Assembly (NCBI RefSeq): GCF_029873635.1
Contig: NC_080428.1
Span: forward strand, 63,173,957 to 63,237,956
Direction of reading: 5' to 3'
DNA: 64,000 bases
From: Malania oleifera
Lineage: Eukaryota > Streptophyta > Magnoliopsida > Santalales > Ximeniaceae
The stretch's first letter is position 1; the number at the start of each line of letters is the position of its first letter. Under the pieces are notes generated by a model. The model was not told where the DNA came from. It made no database searches and was given only the letters and a program-made list of their open reading frames with translations. Below are positions 35,545 to 46,627 of the stretch, one piece after another. Both the position numbers and the translations under genes were made by a program.

Positions 35545-36377
35545 ACAGATGTATTTTATAAAAAAAATCTATATATAGTAGAATTTTTGATTCATTGCAA
35601 CAATAGTGTTTAATATGCATTAAATAGAAATATAAGCATCTTAAAAAGTAATAGTTGCATGCTCGAGTGTTGCATGTGCTGAAGATTTTAATTTTATGAA
35701 CTAAGGAATGATTGCGGTTAAATTTTTAATCCAAAAGTCACATGTTTTATTTAAAATTTTGAGATGTTATTTTGACTTGATATGAGAGAAAATTGGCTTT
35801 TACAACAGTGAATAGAGAGGAATAAAAGAAAAATATAACAAAGTAATGTAAAATAAAATAAAATAATTACTTGTAAGGTTGAATTTATGGTGTTGAGTAT
35901 AGTTTCCACAAACCCTTTTACAATTTTTACAATTTATGCTTACTTAAAAGTTGATTATCACTTTCCTTTGAAAATATTAGTAGTCAATCTCATTTTTCGA
36001 CCTAAGAAATACCATTTTTTATTGTGTCACCATTTAACAATGTCATTGCAAGAAGGGATTTTTTTTTTTCTCTTTTAAATAAATTTCAAAGTGGGGTTTA
36101 AGTGCATATTTGAACTTAAATTATAGAAATTCATGTAAGACTAGATTCCTTGCACTGAAAACTTTAATAGATAAAGTGATTATTGTGTCCAATAAATATT
36201 GTGAAGGGACAAAAAAATTGAGATAAAAATAGGCAATTACCTTTGTATAGTTCAGATTTAGCGGAGCCTTAATAATTTTTTTAAAAAAATAACAAGTGCC
36301 GAAACTAATGAATGAATTAATCAATTGACTGATTAAAAAAAAAAAAAGGAAGATAGGAAATCGATTGGAGGGCTTAA
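35545..36377. other. AT-rich DNA downstream of XTH gene
   Basis: No gene is visible. The right part presumably includes the 3' UTR and terminator region of the minus-strand XTH gene. A poly-A run lies near 36334-36346. Confidence 0.5.
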
Positions 36378-37568
36378 TTAATTTCTTCTAGATGTGTTGA
36401 CATGGGTGCATTCTGTAGGGAGGCCTTGGGGAAATCGCTTTATGTCTGTGCAGTAGTTGTAAATCATGTAGTTCTTCTGAACCCATTTGAGTCTTTTGCG
36501 ACTTGCGATGTCCAACTTTTCTGTGAGCCATGAATTGGAAGTAGTAGAGATTGAAGGAGAAGAATTGGAAGTGCATGAAGATTTTCCGGATGACCACACA
36601 CAGGCTTTTGCATTGTAATTCCTGTACGAGGCAGTAAAAGGTGCTTGGGTCCAATCGGTCTTCACCAGCCCACCTCTTGTGGCCCAATCATCTGCATTCC
36701 AAAGACTGGAATATATCCTCATCGGCTGGTTCTTCGGGAATGAAACCCCTTTGAACTCCATATTCTTGAATTCCCTAATAGGTGTACCATCCACAGAGAA
36801 GCTAAAACAGAGACAATATAAATGTCAAAAAAAAAAAAAAAAAAGATGCAGAATTAGGTTCGCATATAATTAAGTTGCAGTGGCCGCCATTATAATATCT
36901 TAAAAAACAAAAGAACATACATGATGGACTGGGGATTCCAGAGGATGGAATATGTGTGGAAGTCGGCAGTGGGGTCAAACCATGGGTAGAATTGTTGTTC
37001 TCTTTGGCCTTTGCCTTGGGTGAAGACATTAGTATGAAGAATGTAGGGATGTCCACTCAAATTCCCCAAGAACTCGAAATCAATCTCATCGTGAGTCGAC
37101 CCTCGTGACGATAACTGCAACCAATATATAGCATCTACTTGAATTAGCTAAAAGAACGTTAAGCCAAATTGTTAAAATTAGTTTGTACGTTCTCGATTAA
37201 TTGATTGAAAAGGAGATCATATACAATCAAGGAGCTTTTGGACTTACATAGTAGGTAGTGACCGTGCCAGCGGAGTTACCGGGGACGAGCTTGAGCTGCA
37301 TATCAATCTTTCCGAAGAGGTACTCGTGCTTGGATTGAAAGCCAGAGCCCGAGGCTTTGTCGAGGGATAGTGTGAGGAGGTTGCCCTTTTTGAGAATTTT
37401 AGCACGGCCGCCTCCCCAGGTGGTGTCAAAGTTCCGATTGAAGTTGCTGCTTGCAGACGAGGGGAGCATTATTAAAGAGCTAACCATAAGACAGAACGAC
37501 AACATCTTCACAACATGTGAACAATAAAGCAGAGATGAAACCATGGATAGATAAGATTGTAAGCGCAT
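36378..37568 (-). CDS. XTH: xyloglucan endotransglucosylase/hydrolase (XTH), three exons
   Basis: Exon 1 is 37568-37248 (donor GTAAGT), exon 2 is 37114-36921 (acceptor TTGCAG, donor GTATGT) and exon 3 is 36801-36378 (acceptor TTTTAG). It reads 312 codons without a stop. The product cuts and rejoins xyloglucan chains in the cell wall (GH16). [10 protein letters not shown] at residues 115-124 holds the nucleophile E117 and acid/base E121, followed directly by the N-glycosylation site NLS. The C-terminal XET_C region (about 210-310) keeps ACVWSS, SSC, YNYC and TEC cysteines. A hydrophobic signal-peptide-like stretch lies at residues 22-41. The first ATG (37568) is used, but in-frame ATGs at 37544 and 37505 are possible; 37505 has A at -3, gives 291 residues and is nearer the usual family length. 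It resembles the XTH22/TCH4 group. Confidence 0.93.
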
Positions 37569-37635
37569 GGAGGCGTCAATCAACGAGGAGGATGCGAGAG
37601 TATTGATTTGTGTTTTGGATGGGAACCTGATTGGG

Positions 37636-37644
37636 TATTTTATA
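37636..37644 (-). promoter_or_regulatory. TATA box of XTH gene
   Basis: TATAAAATA on the minus strand, about 70 bp upstream of the first ATG and 130 bp upstream of the ATG at 37505. Confidence 0.6.
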
Positions 37645-38262
37645 CTGGAGGCTGGGGGAAGGAAAGGGCACCTGAAGTTTCAGTTGGCATAAGAAAAATT
37701 TTGGCAAAATGTCAGTAACTGTTGCCATTATTTATTAGTAAAAGTTCCAGCTTGACTGCCCACTCGCAATATTAAGGCGTTGTTCTTGATAAAGAAAAAT
37801 TTGCCATTGGGTTTTAATGTCGATGGTGAAAGAGTGGAAATGGGCTTTTAATATGTTGGACTGTATTTATTTTGATTGGTTTAAAAGCACTTCGACTCGT
37901 TACGTTCTTATTATGAAACCGCCTTTGGTCAACCCGCAAGAAAACATCTACTTCAAATTTATGCCAAATTTAATTGTTTATATGACCTCATATAATCCTT
38001 TTTATTGATTAAAAAAAAAAGAAAAAAAGAAAAAAAAAAAAACTGCTGTTTTTGAGTTGCTCTTTTTTCCCTTATAATTCTTCAGATGATTGAAATAAAA
38101 AAAAAAAATTTAGGATAAAATTTTTGAACTTCTAAATACTCCTCTATCATCTATATTACTTTCCTCTGACTTCTCACATTGTTCATCGTTCTCTCATTTT
38201 TTCTTTGAAAATAATAAATTTAGAATAGTGAGCTACTTATATTAGTATTTATTAAAAACTAA
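37645..38262. other. XTH upstream region and intergenic DNA
   Basis: Presumed promoter DNA of the XTH gene, then AT-rich sequence with homopolymer A runs. No gene is supported. Confidence 0.5.
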
Positions 38263-38889
38263 GGTCTTGTTCAATTGTGAAAAAAAAAAAAAAAATTACG
38301 TTCTATTTTACTTTTTAAACAATTACAAAGAAATTAGTTTAATTTTCATTTTTACAACATTTGTATGAAATAAATGAACAAAAATACATAATTTTGGCAC
38401 CATTTGCTTGTGGAAATATTTTTATTTTTATTTAAAATAATTACTAAACTTCATATTGTTTTTCAATTTTATAAATTTATATAGAAATTTTGAAAAATAT
38501 CGTTTTTACTTTTTTCTAGATTTCTAACTCTAACTTTGTGTATAGAACAGGGAATTCGGATTTTGAATTTTAATTTCTGTAGATTATATACAAAGTCTTT
38601 TTAAAATTCACACAAATTTAAATTTAATCCCCAAAAATATTTATTGACCTAAATATTACATTACATAATTTCTAAAAATTGAAAAACAAGTTCTCCTTTT
38701 CTTTTTCTTTTTTTAATTTTAAAATCAAGAAATAAAATATAAAAATTATTTGTGCATTTAAAAGAATTCTTCATATCTTAGTTTTTATAATTCTAATCTT
38801 GAAAATCTAAAAAATAGCTAAAATTTTTATAATTTTTAGAAAAGTAAAATTACAAATTGAGAATTGTTTTTTTACAACTAATTGGAACC
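38263..38889. mobile_element. Tourist-like (PIF/Harbinger) MITE, 627 bp
   Basis: An AT-rich, non-coding segment bounded by GGTCTTGTTCAATTGTGAAA on the left and the inverted form GGTTCCAATTAGTTGTAAAA on the right, which mostly match with transitions between them. TAA occurs on both sides (38260-38262 and 38890-38892), the 3-bp target duplication expected of PIF/Harbinger. There is no transposase. Confidence 0.6.
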
Positions 38890-39012
38890 TAATATATATA
38901 CATTTCTTCAATCCTTTAGCAATGCTATAGTTTGATTACCACCATTGTCTAAGTATTGTCCAAGCATTTAAAACTATATACGAATGTTCCAATATCTGTT
39001 CTCTATGTTGCT

Positions 39013-39894
39013 TGTTGAGGTATCAATATCCACTATTGTTATTTTAGTGATGTATTGTAAATAGTGGCTCATTTTTTCATATGACTAAGTTACACAAGGC
39101 GAAGAACATAGTGCCAAACTATGGGAGAAAATCGTCAACGATTTTTGGGGACTTTTTTGAAACCTTTGACAGTTTCACTGAAATCTCAAACATTTTCAGA
39201 AAATGCTCTCGGTATCTCAAACCATCAACGGTTTCAGAAAACCTCATAAAACTGTCAATGGTTTTGTTTTTGGGCTGCGAGATAGAAATTCAAAATTTGA
39301 ATTTGAACATGAAATTTGTTTGTTTTTGGGAGGAACCTCTGAAGGAAAGTCTCTTTATACTTGTCTGAGTATTTTGTGACATAAGAGAGATCATTTTGAG
39401 AAGTGTATTGTGTACTCTATAATTTTTTAGTAAAATTATTGTGTCGATTGCTTTTGTGGATGTAAGCATTACCGAACCACGTAAATTCTTGTGTTGTTGT
39501 TCTTATTATTTTTATATACTGATTGTATTGCTTGTTGTGTTTTATTTCGCTGTGCAACATTTATCCAACCATTATTACAACAAATTGGTATCAGGGCCAT
39601 TGTTGTCCTGTCAAATTCAATGGAACCGAGAATTTGGGTTTATGGCAGAGGAGAGTCAAGGATATTCTTGTGCAATAAGGAATGACTAAGGCTTTACTTG
39701 ATGTTTAACTGAAAGGAATGGATGAGGCAACATGGGGAGATTTGAAAGCAAAGGTCGCTTCTACAATATGCTTGTGTTTGGCCTACGAAGTACTCTATCG
39801 TGATGGAGGAGGATTCTCCAGCAGCTATATGATGAAAGTTAAAAAGTCGGTACATGTCCAAATCACTCAATAATAAACTTTTTCATAATCAGCG
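39013..39894 (+). mobile_element. Copia (Tork-like) 5' LTR, primer-binding site and gag start
   Basis: A 570-bp LTR (39013-39582; TGTTGAGG...TTACAACA) is followed by TTGGTATCAGGGC (39585-39597) and a broken gag start (about 39640-39894), recognisable by its SMSK/YMSKSL-type and EDWE-like context. The LTR length equals that of the Tork LTR at 20299. ATCGTCAACGATTT and ACCATCAACGGTTT motifs (39128-39265) precede a TTTATACTT box near 39353. The element is cut at 39895, where a SIRE-like LTR begins. Confidence 0.68.
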
Positions 39895-42170
39895 TGTTGG
39901 CCTAACATGTCTTTCAAATCTTATTTTGATAATAACAAATAAAGGTAAATTTAACATGTTGTGGTTTAAGTGATGATGTTTCAGAAAATCAAGTATATGA
40001 AGTTCAAAAGTTCAAGTATTATGAGTTCAAGATCACAGGTTTCATTAAATGTTCATACTCCAAACAACAAGTGATCAAAAGGAAGCTTAAAGGGACAAAG
40101 ACAGAAAAACCTTATGAAAGCTTAAAGAATATTGAAGCTGAAGACAAAATGGACTCAAAGTAAAGATATACAAGAAGACTTCAAGTTTTGAAAGTTTTAG
40201 AGTCTTAAGGAAGTCTTGCGTAAGTACTTCACTTAAATATCAAAATGAATGCTTTGAAGCTCATTAGGGTTATTCATGGACTTAGAGACCTTATTTTGAA
40301 AACCATTGAAAATATCTTTCTAAAGTATCAAAACAAGTTGCCAAGAGTTTTGGAAACAAAGTTTAAAAATAGTGTTATAACTGTTCAAGCGACTGACCCT
40401 TGTTTGGTTAGACGACTGACAATTTTGCTTAATTAAATTTGAAAGACAATATAGGCTCAAGTGACTGACCCATGTGAGTTCAAGCGACTGATCCTGTTTT
40501 GACCTTGAAATTACGCTGTATTTAAAGATCAGACGACTGACTCCGATGGGTTCATGCGGTTGACCTTCGTAACGGCTAGTTCAAAACCACGTTTAAAGTT
40601 TCTGAATTGAGTTGCTTGTGCCTCAAACTTTGTCAAAACTAGGGAAACACTCCAAGTAACTTGGGCAACACAAAAATATGACTTTTTAGCTTTATAAATA
40701 CATGATTTCTCAAATCAAATTGAATACCAAGAATTGAAAATCTGATTTCAAGCCTATATTGCTCATACTCTCTCAAAGCCTTTTTGCACACATCTACTTA
40801 CAAGATTTCCTAAGAATTACTGAGTTATTGTTCACTGATCTCTGAGCACAACTTCTGAGTTTTCAATCAATCAAAAAAAGATCCCGGTGATAACTCTTTG
40901 AGCTTCAATTCTAATCTTCATTGATATTTCCATTGAAGTATTGATTAGATGTGCTATATCTTGTACTAATCCACTCTGTTTGAGAGTAATTGTTGTATGC
41001 AAGAAATTGTTCTTGTTTTCTTGTATTCTTGACAGTTTAGGGTTGTTGAATCATTGTACTGAGCCTATTGAAGGAGTGTTGTAACGGTTTGCTCCACCCA
41101 AAAGGGAGTGTTATAGTGGAATCCTTAGTTGGTGTGCCTAAGGCAAGGACGTAGGCGGGTATAGCCGAATCTCGTAAAAACTCGGTCTCACTCTCTTCCC
41201 TTACTCTTTAATTTTATGCATATATAAATTGTGTGGTTGTTTATTAAGTACAAGAAACTAAATTGATATTGAGATTGAGGAAACTTTAATTAAAGGGAGT
41301 ACGTTGATTAATCTTATGCAGAAACCTTAAAGGGGGTACGTTGAATAATTGTTTGTGGAAACCTTGATTAAAGGAAGTGCATTGATCAAGGAACCTAATT
41401 GACAACAAAGACTGAATCTTCGAAGTACTGTTATAATTCATATATTATTTAAGTAACTTGTGGATTGTGTTGATTTATTGATTAATTGATTGGGTGTTGG
41501 TTTAAATTGTTGCAAGATCAAGTTGATACACTTTCCAATTAAGATTCAAAAGTGAATTTGATTTTCAACTGAATATTGTAATTGAAATTAAAAACCATCC
41601 TTGTGTGATTGCTAAGAATTAATTAAGTTGGGAAAGAATTTATTAAAAGAATTCAAAGAAATTTTTTTAAACCCAATTCACCCCCCTCTTAGGACTACAC
41701 CTTACTTTTCAATTGGTATCAGAGTAAAGTTGTAGCAAATCTTAACCTAGTAGCTACACAAAGATCTTTATGGCACACCTAGACGTAGCACCCTTTGCCG
41801 AGGGTTAATCTTCAACCAGGTCTCCTATCTTTTGTGGTCTTAACTGTAATTTTTAGAAACAAAGAATGAGAATCTACCTTTAAACTATGGATTGGAAAGC
41901 ATGGAGGGTAGTCACACATGGTGATCTTTTCCCTACCAAACTTGTAGATGGAAAAGAAGTACCCAAAGAATAAAAAGAAATGACCGACAATGACCAAAAA
42001 ATGTTGCAAGTAAATTCAAGTACTATGAATGCATTATATTGTGCTCTTGACATAAATGAATTCAATATGGTCATGACATGTAAATCAGCTAAAGAAATAT
42101 GCGACAAACTATAGGTAAGATATGAACGAATTGTTGATGTTAGAGATAATAGAATTGACATGATTACTAG
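39895..42170 (+). mobile_element. SIRE-like Copia 5' LTR and gag start
   Basis: A fossil inserted into the Tork gag. The LTR is 39895-41699 (TGTTGGCCTAAC...AGGACTACA), the primer-binding site TGGTATCAGAGT is at 41714-41725, and a broken gag start from 41771 resembles the gag of the element at 57220. GCGACTGAC-type motifs lie at 40389-40560, upstream of a TTTATAAATA box near 40691. The AGGCAAGGACGTAGGC...GCCGAATCTCGT segment near 41140 is shared with the other SIRE-like LTRs. The piece is cut at 42171 by another LTR. Confidence 0.82.
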
Positions 42171-43692
42171 TGCCATACCCCAAACCCGCAGATGGGCCCC
42201 AGGTGTGAATTTAGTAAGCTAACCTATATCTATATCATTTAAAACATACATGATACTATACTGAATGAGGGTCAAACCCCGTGGGGTACACGTACACCCT
42301 GTGCACATTCACATACATATCCATACTCATCAAATACGCAGTGGAAATGTTCTTTCTATACATACATCATACCATACCAGAGTCTATACATAACTAGAAC
42401 ATACGTTCCCAAAATGCCATACATACCCCGGGTGTCTACAAAACCCAACCATGAAAACCCGGTTAAAAAATCAGTACTAACTCAAGCACTTTACGTAGCT
42501 AACCGACACCCACACTCCCAAACGCTAAGATGCTAGTTTCGGCTACTCGTAGGACCTGAAAAATATTTGTATATTCGAGGTGAGACACCTCTCAATAAGA
42601 AAGAAAGCAAGTTATATTAGTGTGTGGTATGCGAGTGTTATTTCAGCGTAAAACATAACACAATACAATATAGTATAATACAGTTCTAGTATTTTTCACA
42701 ATCCAGTTCCAGTACATACAATGCCCAAACATATGGTCAGTATCGCCACACTAAGCAGCCAATTACCCTGTGATAACTGAAACCTCATAGCGATAACGTT
42801 GCCAATACGAGCACCCAATAACTTGCGATAACCGAAACCTCACAGCGATATCATTGCCACTACGGTGTCAACTCACACCCATTGGTGACTAGCTAGAAAA
42901 ATCAGGTGATATTTCACACCCTCGGATATAAAGCCAGACACTCTCACCCACGGTAATTAGCTGAGACATGGCGTCAGTATATAGTAATTACAAAACTTGA
43001 AACAATTTTGGAACTCACATCCTTATACTAATCAACGTACGGTAATTAGCCGCCCCTAGCTATTTTACAAAATCCTGGAACATTTTACATATAACATTTC
43101 ATTCCACACTTATTTGAGTATACAACAATCATATCGTTTTCAATTCGAGACAAATAGTTTAGTAAAAATATAGGTACGGTTATCTCATTACTACCATTTT
43201 ATACAACATGCGATTTTCCAATAGAAATAGAGATGATACTCAAAACCCCCAAATTTTTTCAAAAATTGTAACTTGAAAATCCTGCATTTTCACCCAATAT
43301 ATTTTCCCAAATAAGTAACCAAAACATACTTACGATCATAAACTACAGGTTTACCGATCCTGATTTCAAAAATAACTAATATAAACATAATTTCCTTACC
43401 TTTTCCCGAACACCAAAATACAAACTCTATGGCCCCAAAACTACAAGCCAAGTTCGCAAAACCTAAACATCCAATAACTATACTTCATTATAATTCTTAC
43501 TACTACATATATACCGAAACGAAACTAAAATCGAACCCTTACCTCAGTTTTGGGTCAAAACCCGAAAATCCTCGAAATGATTCCGCTAAAAACGTAGAGA
43601 TTCCTCCCCTGATCCATGTAGTAACGTCGGAACATTGAATCAAGCGGAGAAGAGTGAAGAATCAAAAAGAGAAGGAGAGATTCCACTGGTTC

Positions 43693-43729
<37 letters not shown>

Positions 43730-44035
43730 CGCGCGCGCGCGGGGGGGGGGGGGTGTGGGGGTGGAGTTTTAGCTTTCTTAGCAACTAAGCATTGAAGGAG
43801 GATATTTGTAGCCCCTTTGACCCGGCCAACGTCGTCAACGAAACGGCGCCTTCGTCGACGAGTTATCCACACATGTTGTCGACGAACCGACTCCTTCAAC
43901 GACGAACCCTATTCTAATATTTTACAACACGTTTGGTATCTCTTCGTCGACAATGTTTTGAATTTTGGCGACAAAGAGTATGAGGGCCTTTTTCGACGAG
44001 GACAATGGCTTCATTGTTGAAGCCTGCAAAATTTA
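42171..44035 (-). repeat. Gypsy-type LTR, right end unclear
   Basis: It begins TGCCATACCCC directly after SIRE gag sequence and carries the GTGAGACACCTCTCAATAAG box (42576-42599). A 57-bp unit is repeated twice at 42772-42862, and (GA)n, (GC)n and a G-run lie at 43696-43765. Seven TCGTCGACGA-type motifs occur at 43828-43995. No clean right terminus or target duplication is visible, so it is probably truncated. Confidence 0.6.
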
Positions 44036-44047
44036 TGTTAGTTTTAC

Positions 44048-45860
44048 CATGATCCCAAGAGGGGGGTGAATTGGTATTTTAAAATTGATGCCTTAGGTCA
44101 ATATCCTAACAACAGTATTTTCACAACCCTAAAGTCAATTTAGTGCAAGTAAAATAAATCAAGTGTAGTATGTAGTAGTAATTAAACAGCACAATCTAAT
44201 CAATTAAGCATGCGCCAGAAAGCAGTAAAAAATAAATGACACTAAGAAGTGTTATCGAGGTTCGGCAAATTGCCTATGTCCCCGCCTTAACTAACAAGCA
44301 CAAGGATTACCACTATAATGCTCACTTAAGCGGGTGAAGCGGCACCTAAACAATCAGGTCAATTAGCATAAGGCTGACCTCAACCTTTACACACAATCCT
44401 TACCGGGCTGGATTACCGCCCCCTCAGGCCACACGTGGAATACAACAGTATTTTTCTCAATCAAACTAGTATAGTGATTATGCTTTCATGTAAAGCAGAT
44501 ATGTACCCAATACGCACAATCACATACACTTCAACAATATGGATATAGTGTAAGCTCAGTAATGCAAATAGTTGTGCTAACAACACTCAATAGGGTATTA
44601 TCAATGAAATGCTCAAAAGTGTTCAATACAAGCAATATCTTGGAATTTAAGCAAAGTACATTTTAATAGCAAATCAAGATTCCAAAGATATCAATCAGAT
44701 ATTCAAACTAGCTCAAGAAGATTTTCATCAATGAAATAAGCATACTACTAGTTTGAAAAATATTTTTGCTTGTTGAAAATATTTTTGCGTAACAAAAATC
44801 AAAGCTATGGAAGTCTTGCAACAATTATGCAAAGATCCCTAAGCTTGCTAGTTTAACCAAACAAAGATATATAACATGAAATCAGTGGGATAAAACTAAG
44901 CCAAACTCCCCAAAAATAATATCAATAATGACACAAGCAAATGGGAGTTTTAGCACAATCTAGCAATTATAAGCACACTATATACGCTCTCACAATTTGA
45001 AAATGTATCAAAGGAATGGAAATTTGAGAGTATTTTGACAAAAAAAGTATTTACAAAAGAGAGGATTCTTGGCTAATGAATTTGCTAATTAATTGTTAAT
45101 CCTCACTAATGAGCCTATATTTATAGGCAAGGTAAAAATTATAACCGTTTGGGACTTGTTGGAATTATTAGAAAAGTTTCAAAATGTTTAAACACTATTA
45201 ACCTATATTAACCCGTATTTACCTCAGTTAAAATATTTTTAACCTGGCTTGGTTTGGGTGGCTGAACTATGGTTTGGTCGCCCAAATAGACACAATTATA
45301 ATAGTCATTTAAATCAATTTGGTAGCCCGAGTTCTAGATCGGTGGCCCGAACCAAAGTCAGAAACATTTCTTAGGATTTTCGGGTGCCCAATCTTTGGTT
45401 TGGTAACCTGAACACACATGTTTGGTTGCCCGGGGCTTAATTTCAACTAAATCTTTCGGTAGCTTTAGTTGGTGAGGGGTCCCTTTCAAAGGGTTTAGGC
45501 GCCCGTGGAAGGTATGCAAAAAATGGTTCGGTCGCCCGAGAGCCTAAGTCAATTGTTGACTTCTCAACAATTCAGGCGCTTGAGGAGTCTGAACTCTTAG
45601 GGTTTGGTCACCCAATCTCTGTTAAATTCCTTAATAATATTCAATTAAGTGCATTTTTTACACTCCTAAATTTTATATGATATATGTGCATGAGTGTTGG
45701 GACCTAGAGTCATACTAAGGTCTTACTGAGTTTACCATATATCCTATATGCATGATATGCAGGTAATTATTACAGACCATATCCCTTGTTACTATTACAT
45801 ATCCATATTACATAAATTGAATTTACTATATGAAATAGAATCTTCAGGATCTTCATCTCT
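44048..45860 (-). repeat. SIRE-like LTR
   Basis: On the minus strand it ends CTCTTGGGATCA, like the other SIRE-like LTRs. It has the conserved GAGGTTCGGCAAATTGCCTATGTCCCCGCCTT-type segment (44258-44288), a minus-strand TATAAATATAGG box at 45117-45128, and GGTCGCCCGA-type motifs upstream of it (45240-45610). The U3 start is not recognisable, so the right edge is approximate. Confidence 0.65.
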
Positions 45861-45876
45861 TGCTGTTAGCTGTGGT

Positions 45877-46145
45877 GTATTCCCAAGAAGGGGGGTGAAT
45901 TAGAATTTAAAACAGTTTCCTAGGTTTGACCTTAATAGCAGCAGTACATTCACAACCTAGGGTCTGTCTATGTTGTTCTAAATACGTCGATAAATATAAC
46001 GTGCAAAAATTAAAATCATGCGCAACATTCACCAACTATAACATATACGTGCAAGAATGTAAATTGCAGAAAGATAAAAAATTCACATAAGATATGTTAT
46101 CAAGGTTCGGCCAATATTGCCTACGTCCCCGCCTTGGCTACACTC
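45877..46145 (-). repeat. SIRE-like LTR fragment
   Basis: About 270 bp related to 44048-44290, including TTCCCAAGAAGGGGGGTGAATT and the TTCGGCCAATATTGCCTACG segment. It stops where the CACTA transposon sequence begins. Confidence 0.7.
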
Positions 46146-46296
46146 CCCCTCTGTCTCTCTCTAGAACCAAGGGAATTTGACCTGACCATGGATGTAGATG
46201 CTGAAAGCAGAGTTAAACTAAGAACAACATTATAATCATACACGTGAATAACTAACATCAATAGTTGAAATGTAAATAAATTAATCGTATCCCTAC

Positions 46297-46504
46297 CAAC
46301 ACAACTCATCATGGTCGGCACCTCACCCTACGTATCAGTTGCATAAGTGGTATCTATATCTAGCTGAGGTGCTGATGGCTCAGACAATGGTGCCACCGCA
46401 TCAAGACCGACGGGCTCCTCCAATCTCGAGGATGTTAGATCATCCTCATGCGATGTAGTCAAGTGCCTGGAAGGAAGTCAGCCACGTTGACCTCTTGGTG
46501 CCAT
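46297..46504 (-). pseudogene. first exon of CACTA second gene (TNP1-like)
   Basis: An acceptor-like TTTGCAG precedes ATG at 46504 (MAPRGQRG), followed by an acidic Ser/Pro-rich stretch (DDLTSSRLEEP, SEPSAPQLDIDTT) and a GTAGGG donor-like site at 46296. Two in-frame stops are present. Position downstream of TNP2 fits the second CACTA gene, but the protein itself is not recognisable. The remaining exons are lost at the junction with the LTR fragment. Confidence 0.35.
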
Positions 46505-46627
46505 ATCTGCAAATTATTAGACAAGTAAATATAAGTAGTACGAATATTAGATGGATGCATAATATATATATTTTAAGTTATTTACGCATGTCAGATACAT
46601 AGTGACAAACATAACATGCTTACCCCC

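Noticed and set aside
43429-43638. Plus-strand ORF inside the Gypsy-type LTR
   Set aside because: It lies within an LTR, is short and matches no gag, pol or host motif.
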